NCBI GenBank assembly: GCA_964023205.1
Contig: OZ026848.1
Span: forward strand, 34,521,912 to 34,585,911
Direction of reading: 5' to 3'
Source of the DNA: Lutraria lutraria
Taxonomy: Eukaryota; Mollusca; Bivalvia; Venerida; Mactridae
Length of the DNA stretch: 64,000 nucleotides
In this document: positions 37,501-45,364 of the stretch, in pieces
Position numbering within the stretch: position 1 is the stretch's first letter
Layout of the letters: each line of letters opens with the position of its first letter
Notes under the pieces: generated by a model
What the model was told of the DNA's origin: nothing
The model's database searches: none
What the model saw: the letters and a program-made list of their open reading frames with translations, nothing else
Translations under genes and position numbers: made by a program

Positions 37501-40500
37501 TCGGGAAAGTTGTCCTCCTTGAAAATCGACTTTTTTGCGATATCGATGACATGGCGGTGACAGGTGCTCTATATAGAGTTATAGAGGAAGTATTTATTTA
37601 ACTTGTAATAACTTTATTAATAATAAAGGCACTACATTTTCCATGTGCACAATTTTGCATCTTTCTTCTTTATAATGATATAAATTTTAATTATGTTATA
37701 TATTATCTTCTTGCTTCCCTGATCGTTACAAAATTGTCCCTGTCGGTCTAGATTTTTTATATGAACAAAGAGGGAAATTTCTAAAATTAAGCAAAAGTGG
37801 GAATTTCAAACACCTAGAAAGACATTTTGTAGTATAAGCACAACATTTTCCCTGTTATGTGCACATTTTTACATCTTTCTTCTTTTTAATGATATAAATT
37901 TCAATTATGTTGTATTTTATCTTCTTGCTTTCCTGATCGTTACAAAATTATCCCTGTCGGCCAAAATTTATAAAAACATTGTGTTTAACATACAAGAAAA
38001 TTCCTAAAACTATGCAAGATGGCGGAATTCAAGCACCGAGAAAGTCATTTTGCAATATAAGTACAATAATTTCCCAGCTATGTGCACAATTTTGCACCCT
38101 TCTTCTTTGTAATGATATAAATTTCAATTATGTTGTATTTTATCTTCTTGATTCCCTGATCGTTACAAAATTATCCTTGTCGGTCTAGATTTTTAAAAAC
38201 ATACAAGGAAATTCCTAAAACTAGGCAAGATGGCGGAATTCAAGCACCGAGAAAGTCATTTTGCAATATACATTTAAGTACAATATTTTCCCAGTTATGT
38301 GCACAATTTTGCATCTTTCTTCTTTATAATGATATAAATTTCAATTACATTTGTATGTTGTATTCTATCTTATTGCTTCCTTGATCGTTACAAATTTAAG
38401 TTATCCTTGCCGGTCCAGATTATAAATACGTTGTGAATTAACATACAAAGAAATTTCTATAACTAGACATACTAGCGGATATTCAAACACCACGAAAGCC
38501 ATGTTGTAATTTTAGCATCACATTTTCCCAGTTACGTGCACAAGCTAGATTCTTTGCTGATTCATATTGAATAATAATGTATTAATATTTCTAACATTTT
38601 CTTGCTTCCATGTGCGATCTGAATTGACCAGTTTTGGAAACGTGTTGTTTCTTATAATAAGGTACCTACATGATAATTATAGTTATTTGTATATTCCCGT
38701 AACCAGGTAGCATGGCTTTAGAGATAAAATCAGTATGCGGATATATACAGTATAAGTATAGCTTAGATGTTAGTGTCAGATTGTGAATCAACATTTTTAC
38801 TGTTTAATATAATGAAACTACTAATTCAAGCATAATTTATCATTTTTTCAATTTATAACTAAAGATCATTAATCTTGATTAAGATGTATTTTGTTCATTT
38901 TGTGATCTTTAAAAACATAATTCCTGGGACCAATATACACATACAGATAATTTTAACAAAACAAAGTGCGAAAAGATAAGCATCAGAATTAAAGTATAGT
39001 AACATAATGAATGGCTTTAAATTAGCTGTTGAGCACAACCCTGTCATAAAAATATAAAATAATTAAATTTGTTTCCATATAGTAAGACGGATCAACATTC
39101 ATAGATGAATGCAGATTACATCGCCAATTAACGTGATTATCAATATACATGTGTATAATGGTCCCAGTTAATACTGACCGTAAGTGCAATATATATAATT
39201 AGCTCACTGAACCATGACCTGTATTGGATTTTATTATTACATGCTATTTAAATTGGTAAAAAATGATGCGAATTATGCCAGGCACATGTATTATATGTAG
39301 ACATGTCATATTTTACTATGATAATTAACATCGAACTTATTTTAAACCAAAAAATGATTGTTAGACTTAGTGGTTTGATCAGAGACTTTTTTACAGTTTA
39401 TTTATCTAAAAGGGATGTTATATATATCCAAGGACTTATATACATACATGTATGTATATAAGTCCTTGATATATCTGAATTTATACTCGATAAAATATAA
39501 ACTAGTTATTTAACACAAGCGAATTCAGCCCCCCCCCCCCACCTCCTAAAGAAATGAAAAATCATTCAATGAAATAGCACACTTTCCAAAATATTATGCC
39601 CCTGAAATCCTGGATCTGCCGCTTTTTAAAGTAACATTTGTCGATAAAAATCAGAATAAATGAAACAGAATGGATTTTACAATCTATTTATCTACATATT
39701 AACAAAATTAGAATTAACTAAATTTTCATCTTGTCAAAGAAAACTTGTTATTAGCAGAATAAATATAATAAAGCGTACATCAATGGTTATTTTATTATAA
39801 TGATAAAACATGTTAAGCTTGGCTGTAGTTACCCAACAACTAACAAATAACGTTAAATAATACAAGTATAAGTCAAGTTATTCATGATATCACTTTCTGT
39901 CATTGTTTTACTGTATTTGATGAACCACTGATAAGATCATGTCTGCGGGCGCAATGCGCGTCTTGCTTAATGAACCGTGATTCTACTGATTTCAGTGCTA
40001 TCTAGGGTCTTAAATGGTTTATCTAGGGTCCTTATCTAAGGGACATAATCGAAATTTGATCAGAAGCTTCCCTTCGACCGAAAATCAAGGGAGGCTTCTT
40101 TGTAAATTAGGCCTTGAAAGCTGGCAATGATTCATATCGACATTCGAAAAAGGGACTGAATCGCCGACAAAGTAATGAAATTTTGAATGTCTAGCTCGAC
40201 AATCGACATTTCATTACTTTGACGGCTATATACAGTCTGTTTTACGAATGTCGAAATGAATGTCGATTGTCGAGATGAATGTCGATTGTCTAGCTAGACA
40301 TTCGAAATTTCATTACTTTGACGGCGATACGCTCTGTTTTACGAATGTCGAGATGAATGTCGATTGTCGAGCTAGACATTCGAAATTTCATTACTTTGAC
40401 GACTATATACAGTCCGTTTTTCGAATGTCGAGATGAATGTCGATTGTCTAGCTAGACATTCGAAATTTCATTACTTTGACGGCTATACAGTTCGTTTTTC

Positions 40501-43449
40501 GAATGTCGAGATGAATGTCGATTGTTAAGCAAGACATTCCAAATTTCATTACTTTGACGGCTATACAGTTCGTTTTTCGAATGTCGATATGAATGTCGAT
40601 TGTCTAGCTAGACATTCGAAATTTCATTACTTTGACGGCTATACAGTTCGTTTTTCGAATGTCGAGATGAATGTCGATTGTTTAGCAAGACATTCCAAAT
40701 TTCATTTCTTTGACGGCTATACAGTTCGTTTTTCGAATGTCGATATGAATGTCGATTGTCTAGCTAGACATTCGAAATTTCATTACTTTGACGGCGATAC
40801 GCTCTGTTTTACGAATGTCGAGATGAATGTCACTTGTCGAGCTAGACATTCGAAATTTCATGACTTTGACGGCTATATACAGTCCGTTTTTTGAATGTCG
40901 AGATGAATGTCGATTGTCGAGCCAGACATTCGAAATTTCATTACTTTGACGGCTATATACACTCCGTTTTTCGAATGTCGAGATGATTGTCGATTGTCGA
41001 GCTAGACATTCGAAATTTCTTTACTTTGACGGCGATGCAGTCGTAACTTCGAATGTCGAGATGAATGTCGATTGTCGAGCTAGACATTCGAAATTTCATT
41101 ACTTTGACGGCTATACAGTTCGTTTTTCGAATGTCGAGATGAATGTCGATTGTCTAGCTAGACATTCGAAATTTCATTACTTTGACGGCGATACAGTCCG
41201 TTTTTCGAATGTCGAGATGAATGTCGATTGTCGAGCTAGACATTCGAAATTTCTTTACTTTGACAGCGATACAGTCGTAACTTCGAATGTCGAGATGAAT
41301 GTCGATTGTCTAGCTAGACATTCAAAATTTACATTATTATGATGGCCATACAGTCTGTTTCACGAATGTCGAGATGAATGTCGATTGTCGAGCTAGACAT
41401 TCGAAATTTCTTTACTTTGACGGCGATACAAGCATAACTTCAAATATCGAGATGAATGTCGATTGTATAGCTAGACATTCGAAATTTCAATACTTTGACG
41501 GCTATACAGTTCGTTTTTCGAATGTCGAGATGAGTGTCGATTGTCGAGCTAGACATTCGAAATTTACATTATTATGATGGCCATACAGCCTGTTTCACGA
41601 ATGTCGAGATGAATGTCGATTGTCGAGCTAGACATTCGAAATTTCATTACTTTGACAGCGATACAGTCCGTTTTTCGAATGTCGAGATGAATGTCGATTG
41701 TCGAGCTAGACATTCGAAATTTACATTATTATGATGGCCATACAGCCTGTTTCACGAATGTCGTGATGAATGTCGATTGTCGAGCTAGACATTCGAAATT
41801 CCATTACTTTGACGGCGATACAGTTCGTTTTTCGAATGTCGAGATGAATGTCGATTGTCTATCTAGACATTCGAAATTTCATTACTTTGACGGCTATATA
41901 CAGTTCGTTTTTCGAATGTCGAGATGAATGTTGATTGTCTAGCTAGACATTCGAAATTTCATTACTTTAACGGCTATATACAGTCTGTTTTACGAATGTC
42001 GAGATGAATGTCGATTGTCGAGCTAGACATTCGAAATTTACATTATTATGATGGCTATACAGCCTGTTTCACGAATGTCGAGATGAATGTCGATTGTCGA
42101 GCTAGACATTCGAAATTTCATGACTTGGACGGCGATACAGTCCGTTTTTCGAATGTCGAGATGAACGTCGATTGTCGAGCTAGACATTCGAAACTTCTTT
42201 ACTTTGACGGCGATACAGTCGTAACTTCGAATGTCGAGATGAATGTCGATTGTCTAGCTAGACATTCGAAATTTCATGACTTTGACGGCTATATACAGTC
42301 CGTTTTTCGAATGTCGAGATGAATGTCGATTGTCGAGCAAGACATTGAATGACGATTGTCGATTGCATTGTCAACTTCACACACATGTTTTTTTCTGATA
42401 ATCAAATTCGGGTGATCGGTGATCTAGTGGTAACGCGCTGTACTACTAAAACGGATATTCTCAACATAGTAAGTTGGCTCAGTAATTGGGAGTGGGACAT
42501 TGAAAATCGTGTGTGAGAAATTCAACGGCGAAGCCGAGAATCGAACCCACAACCTTTCGTATAGTAGTCCATGTTACCACTCGACCACCCCTGATAAATC
42601 ACAGGAAGGGGATAAGGCGTATATCGGTGCTTTACACCGGGCACGATAAAGAACCAAGAACAACTATAGTAAGAATATAATTGCCCTGTTATCCTATTCC
42701 TTAGCCCCCCCCCCTCCATTGGACGGCTCTGAAATGACAATACCTCTCGAATGGACCGTTAATCTACAGATAAACAAAGAAAAATCCTAATCATATTGCT
42801 TGTTTCAGATTACTAACTTGTTGAACTGACTATAATCAACAACAACCAGTAACTCGACAGTCAAACCATAACTTTGTCTGGAAACGCGGAACGCGTCTCC
42901 TTGATTCACTTCAAATCCTGTAACATAAATAACATGGTCAGACTTACGCTAAAATTACTTTTTTAATTTGGAAATACAGACCAATAGAAAAATGATAGTA
43001 AAATATAAGAACTATATCTTTTTTGCTCTAAAACGATATATTTGTATTTACATAATGCTTTTCTTTGCCACGTCTCGTAAAAATGCGTTTTCGTATGTTT
43101 TGCAGTATTATTCATTCGAAAAGAATACTGTGCTATATGTCTTTATGTACTTCGTGATTAAGAAAGATGATTAAGTTTCAGAAAGTTTTTATTGCAAGAA
43201 AAGGCAGTTTCACTGATAAGACATCTTTCTATGTAAAATAAAGCCGATTTCAATTTTCAGATCCAAGACGTCAATGGGTCTTTAAAATCGTATGATCTTG
43301 TCATTTACTAAGACAATAGATACACTCCGGAATTCTCAAGTCGTGTATTGACGTACTGTGCTGTATGTATTGTAATATATATTAGTTAAAATATTAAACT
43401 TACCAACAATTAGCACCAGACACAGTGACAGTATTCCAACGAGTCCCAT
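22440..43449 (-). CDS. Secreted M12B (reprolysin/ADAMTS-like) metalloprotease, 12 exons, 409 aa
   Basis: Twelve minus-strand exons join in phase with GT-AG borders: 43404-43449, 42818-42917, 32496-32592, 31462-31539, 30900-31054, 29412-29449, 28417-28522, 27662-27820, 27267-27411, 23718-23837, 22913-22985, 22440-22552. The total is 1230 nt. Residues 1-16 are a hydrophobic signal peptide (MGLVGILSLCLVLIVG). The catalytic domain starts near residue 36 (VELLVVVDYS). The zinc site is HEIGHSLGCDHD (H202, E203, H206, H212) and the Met-turn is GYAMEAD (M229). A Cys-rich ADAMTS-like part follows (DEQCKIRYGQQSYFC, then DGTPCGTGK), and a final module ends RCCATC before TGA. The family cleaves extracellular proteins. 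No propeptide with Cys switch and no thrombospondin repeat is visible. ATTAAA at 22414-22419 may be the poly(A) signal. The repeat load lies in the introns, chiefly intron 2. Confidence 0.88.
22913..22985 (-). CDS. Metalloprotease exon 11
   Basis: It encodes WCMSNHCV, completing the GK-WC motif split by the intron, then a Ser/Thr/Gly-rich linker. Acceptor TTATACTTAG, donor GTTACG, phase 1. Confidence 0.85.
23010..23170. repeat. 23-bp tandem repeat, 7 copies
   Basis: Unit TTATACTCCAGATACTTACAG plus TA, seven near-identical copies, in the intron between exons 10 and 11. It starts 24 bp upstream (minus strand) of the exon 11 acceptor. Confidence 0.95.
23718..23837 (-). CDS. Metalloprotease exon 10: Cys-rich region
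   Basis: Forty codons: FSTACLKMFCYKP, then YYVDGGDGTPCGTGK. The last block is the conserved DGTPCG-GK motif of ADAMTS Cys-rich domains. The acceptor TTATTCCAG is followed upstream, within about 15 bp, by the 49-bp tandem array. Confidence 0.9.
23850..24722. repeat. 49-bp tandem repeat, about 18 copies
   Basis: The unit contains CATCAATGCAGTATAATCCC and ACATGTATTATAACATACT. Copies vary between CATCAATG/CATCCATG and ATTATAAC/AGTATAAC. The array lies in intron 9 and its first copy ends within about 15 bp of the exon 10 acceptor. Downstream, 24723-25700 shows no gene or repeat that I recognise. Confidence 0.95.
25703..26950 (+). repeat. 1.2-kb dispersed repeat, copy 1
   Basis: Nearly the same sequence recurs at 54533-55705 in the same orientation, from CTATAGGTGACTTACTAAAA to TTGCGAGCAACACCAGTGAC and CATATGAAAA. 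It includes CCCGTTCCCACTCTCACTC and ACGCGTATCGATCGATAC. No protein frame, TIR or poly(A) tail is evident. It lies in intron 9 of the metalloprotease. 26951-27266 shows nothing further. Confidence 0.85.
27267..27411 (-). CDS. Metalloprotease exon 9: Cys-rich region
   Basis: It encodes CLQHIDNTHPD, then YSFDEQCKIRYGQQSYFCK, the ADAMTS Cys-rich signature after the catalytic domain. Donor GTGAGT, phase 0. Confidence 0.9.
27662..27820 (-). CDS. Metalloprotease exon 8: third zinc His and Met-turn
   Basis: It encodes LGCDHDGEGN (third His), CPSGRGYAMEADF (Met-turn) and WIFSTCSATAIKNYI, the end of the catalytic domain. Acceptor TTTTTTAG, donor GTAAGT, phase 2. Confidence 0.92.
28112..28296 (-). repeat. 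tRNA-derived SINE, copy 1
   Basis: On the minus strand the head reads GCCTCCGTGTTCGAGTGGTC (A-box region), then a B-box-like GGGTTCGAGCCC, as in Leu/Ser tRNA-derived SINEs. A second copy is at 63140-63268. Confidence 0.65.
28417..28522 (-). CDS. Metalloprotease exon 7: zinc-binding helix
   Basis: It encodes YAYTDAECKERSVSIV...LIAHEIGH, with the first two zinc His residues and catalytic Glu. Acceptor CTTGTTTCAG, donor GTAATA, phase 2. Confidence 0.92.
28640..29130 (+). repeat. Dispersed repeat with GACCCATGTTC units
   Basis: Divergent units with ttctgacaagntttg and gacccatgttc end in GACGGACAAAGACCGATCAC and aaaagctcac. A related copy follows at 30552-30872. The ending resembles that of the AGAGGGCC repeat family. 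Lies in intron 6. Confidence 0.55.
29412..29449 (-). CDS. Metalloprotease exon 6: 38-nt micro-exon
   Basis: Acceptor TTTCATTTTTCAG and donor GTAGGT bracket 38 nt encoding YDLQMGHGSTFS plus split codons. It is required to restore the phase between exon 5 (phase 2) and exon 7 (phase 1), which supports it strongly. The 1.09-kb repeat at 29466-30551 starts about 16 bp upstream of its 5' edge. Confidence 0.85.
29466..30551 (+). mobile_element. 1.09-kb AGAGGGCC repeat in intron 5
   Basis: This is the second large copy of the element at 6075-7318. It opens GAGGGCCATGATGGCC, has tandem units of about 160 bp with the same sequence words, and ends CTCTGGTGAGCT. Its left edge lies 16 bp upstream of the acceptor of the 38-nt exon 6. 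It has no open frame. Confidence 0.85.
30552..30872 (+). repeat. Second GACCCATG-type repeat copy
   Basis: It carries agatgacccatt, aaatgacccatg and the ending GACGGACAAAGACCGATCAC seen at 28640-29130. It ends about 28 bp from the exon 5 donor. Confidence 0.55.
30900..31054 (-). CDS. Metalloprotease exon 5
   Basis: It encodes SPWTETVKV, then LPLFQTKSASLQQ, ending with TPHDHAMILS, the conserved H-D strand before the active-site helix. Donor GTAATG, phase 2. A dispersed repeat ends within about 30 bp of this donor. Confidence 0.85.
31462..31539 (-). CDS. Metalloprotease exon 4
   Basis: It encodes NNVYKSLQSHNLNVHIKL then VDVLVMT, the second strand region of M12B domains. Donor GTAAGT, phase 0. 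Confidence 0.85.
31704..32190 (+). repeat. ACAAGAGCTCCGCGG repeat, plus strand
   Basis: It begins ACAAGAGCTCCGCGGTCGG, then three tandem units of about 120 bp, each with gtcatctactgtccaaggcc and ccgttgacgagttatcga. It lies in intron 3. A minus-strand relative is at 20266-20491. Confidence 0.75.
32496..32592 (-). CDS. Metalloprotease exon 3
   Basis: It encodes WYKMTSSSHSH...ATEYVAALVHS, the first helix region of the catalytic domain. Acceptor TTTACTAG, donor GTGAGT, phase 0. It lies about 190 bp outside the satellite element that fills intron 2. Confidence 0.85.
32805..37466 (-). repeat. Left satellite arm, ~79-bp unit with 863-bp higher-order repeat
   Basis: About 59 copies of a 78-81 bp unit containing TCGACATTCATCTCGACATT, GTCAAAGTAATGAAATTTCG and AATGTCTAGCTCGACAA. 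Variants at the spacer part (acgactgtatcg, aacggactgtat, ggctgtatggcc) repeat in a fixed order every 863 bp between about 33.0 and 35.9 kb, so an 11-unit higher-order repeat amplified there. The minus strand stays open for many units because the unit is near a multiple of three; no start signal or known domain is associated. Confidence 0.92.
37620..38560. repeat. ~215-bp tandem repeat in the spacer
   Basis: Four to five copies at about 214-236 bp spacing, each with ATGTGCACAATTTTGCATCT, tcttctttataatgatataa and cctgatcgttacaaaatt. This is inside the spacer of the foldback element. From 38560 to 40110 the spacer is AT-rich with no protein frame, apart from the palindrome at 39429. Confidence 0.85.
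39429..39468. other. Perfect 40-bp palindrome
   Basis: CAAGGACTTATATACATACA is followed immediately by its exact reverse complement, with ATATAT on both sides. A C12 run lies at 39539-39550. Confidence 0.95.
40130..42345 (+). repeat. Right satellite arm, inverted relative to left
   Basis: About 28 copies of the same 79-bp unit in the opposite orientation (AATGTCGAGATGAATGTCGA, CTAGACATTCGAAATTTCAT). Near 40190-40280 the orientation is locally scrambled. Confidence 0.92.
42411..42625. repeat. Inverted pair of tRNA-like heads
   Basis: Plus strand GGTGATCTAGTGGTAACGCG at 42418, and minus strand GGGGTGGTCGAGTGGTAACA with B-box GGGTTCGATTCTC between about 42535 and 42595, both resemble tRNA A/B boxes. 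They are SINE heads or tRNA relics; no complete cloverleaf is evident. 42626-42817 holds nothing recognised. Confidence 0.5.
42818..42917 (-). CDS. Metalloprotease exon 2: start of catalytic domain
   Basis: The acceptor TGTTACAG precedes about 20 residues of linker (FEVNQGDAFRVSRQ), then VELLVVVDYSQFNK, the usual first strand of a reprolysin domain. The donor is GTTAGT, phase 2. Confidence 0.88.
43404..43449 (-). CDS. Metalloprotease exon 1: signal peptide
   Basis: ATG at 43449-43447 is followed by 15 codons, of which the middle is Leu/Val/Ile-rich, then donor GTAAGT in phase 1. This ATG was chosen because it gives a compact signal peptide that splices in phase to the catalytic domain. Confidence 0.8.
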
Positions 43450-44093
43450 GATGTAGCTGTGACTATTACTGCATTACCAGTATTGTAATCAAAATATTTC
43501 TATAAGGACCCCGTTGATTGTCTAATCTGAACATTTCGTCCTTATCTCATTTGAACTATTGAACTGTACTCAAACTAAGGCGACAAATATAGGTCGACTA
43601 TTCCTGATTTTTGTTCTATTCGTTTTAGAATCAAACGGAATTTATTGACCGTACTTGGTACAAACCAGACTGAACGATTTGTTATGATAAATTTTAAGTA
43701 TGAATGGCTATTCTCTTGTCTGGTTGCTGTAAATGAACGAGTTTGAATTATTTCCCTTGTAGCGTTTCGGTTTTACCGATTCCATTCATTTTCTCTTTGC
43801 AGTACCAAGTTAAACAGTGATGATTTAATGTTCAAATTCTGGGTACAAAGAATGTGTCTATATAGAAACTGAGATATAATTATATTAAGTGCAACTTATT
43901 GCTCATGAAATAGGACTTAGATAAGCCAATGTATAGCCATGCTACAACAGCTAATGGTTTGCACATACAATGAGCAGTGTAATAAGCAGTATGGTCAGCA
44001 CTTATATTTTTGTCTAGAAAAAAATGCAGTTTATTATCATTTGTTTACAAAAACGGATTTTTTTCAAAATATAAAATCCTCTCAATGTTAACT
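43450..44093. other. Upstream region of the metalloprotease; no clear promoter
   Basis: No second gene is visible. On the minus strand a weak TTATAGAAATA lies about 50 bp before the ATG, which is too weak to call a TATA box. Transcription start could not be placed. Confidence 0.3.
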
Positions 44094-44490
44094 TTCAAAC
44101 TACGGTCCTAAACTACGGTCCTAAACTACGGTCCTAAACTACGGTCCTAAACTACGGATCCTAAACTACGGATCCTAAACTACGGTCCTAAACTACGGTC
44201 CTAAACTACCGTCCTAAACTACGGTCCTAAACTACGGTCCTAAACTACGGTCCTAAACTACGGTCCTAAACTACGGATCCTAAACTACGGTCCTAAACTA
44301 CGGTCCTAAACTACGGTCCTAAACTACGGATCCTAAACTACGGTCCTAAACTACGGATCCTAAACTACGGATCCTAAACTACGGTCCTAAACTACGGTCC
44401 TAAACTACCGTCCTAAACTACGGTCCTAAACTACGGTCCTAAACTACGGTCCTAAACTACGGTCCTAAACTACGGTCCTAAACTACGTCC
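44094..44490. repeat. 13-bp minisatellite, about 30 copies
   Basis: Unit CTAAACTACGGTC, interspersed with a 14-bp variant CTAAACTACGGATC and rare CTAAACTACCGTC. Between 44491 and 45364 no gene is recognised. Confidence 0.97.
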
Positions 44491-45364
44491 TATCTTTCGT
44501 ATTTGCCATTTACATTTCAAACCACGGTCCATCTTCGCCAGTGGAATTCATTTTACATTAGAGTGAGTAACAATTAAATATAAATATTGACCAAAGAAAA
44601 TTACTAGACAAAATGCCGCGAATAATGGATTAGGGTATATACAGTTGCAATGCTGGTGGTGTTAATTGTGAAGAATAAATTTGATTGAAGTTTTATATAA
44701 TAGTCATGTTGGTTGCTTTGGACGGGTAGATTGTGTACAGTATACACTGAAATAAAGACATAAGTAGTGGTGGCTATCGAACTCAGCCCTGTCGATTTCG
44801 GATGCAAAATTTGTTGGATTCAAGTATGATCAAATGTTTCCCATTCAGCTCTAGTTCATGAATTTTAAACATAACATGTGACACGTGTATATTCGTAAAG
44901 GGTTAAAGAAATACATTTGATAACAGACTCACCAAATTTAGATTACACACAAACACAACAAGTGATCCTAACAAAAATGACATATTTTAGCCTTCATTTG
45001 GTATTACGAACCTTCACCGCAGAATCGCCTAGCTAGAAACTGAATAACACTATAATTATAAACAGCATAGGGACCATACTATGATGGCTGTTATTCTCGT
45101 ATCAGCCACTTAAGAATAATTTCTAATTGGTCGAGACAAGCCTAGGGCTAGCCAAATAAATAGAACGCCGTGGATATTGCATGCGTATGCACAATCGTAT
45201 ATTTTATAAAGCTATTTTAAACGGCACAATCAACATTTAACATATATTTGAACAAATCAAATCATTGAATTATCGACTAGAAGTTTTTCAGATTTAGAAT
45301 TTCGGTCAAATATTATGTAATAAATAAATATAAGACTTGATTTTAAACGGCTATCAGCGGTATG

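Larger units (their letters stand above)
32785..42386. mobile_element. 9.6-kb foldback element with satellite-filled arms
   Basis: The ends are inverted: ATGTGTGTGAAGTTGGCAAA at 32785 and its near complement ending ACTTCACACACAT at 42386. Each end is followed by caatcgacaatcg, then a satellite array in opposite orientations. Both arrays stop inside at an inverted CATTGCCAGCTTTCA (37467-37481 and 40115-40129). The arms are about 4.7 and 2.3 kb around a 2.6-kb spacer. No transposase was seen and no clear target duplication. It sits in intron 2 of the metalloprotease. The design matches foldback (FB/Galileo-like) transposons, but homology to those families is not shown. Confidence 0.75.

Noticed and set aside
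32823..42322. Series of 66-119 aa frames (NVDCRARHSKF repeats) as real proteins
   Set aside because: They arise from satellite monomers of 78 bp and break wherever a unit differs in length; no start context, splice sites or known domain.
44094..44490. Similarity of the 13-bp unit to the conserved rRNA/I-CeuI core (ACGGTCCTAA)
   Set aside because: Only about 10 bases agree, no other 23S/28S sequence surrounds it, and the unit is a simple tandem; chance resemblance.
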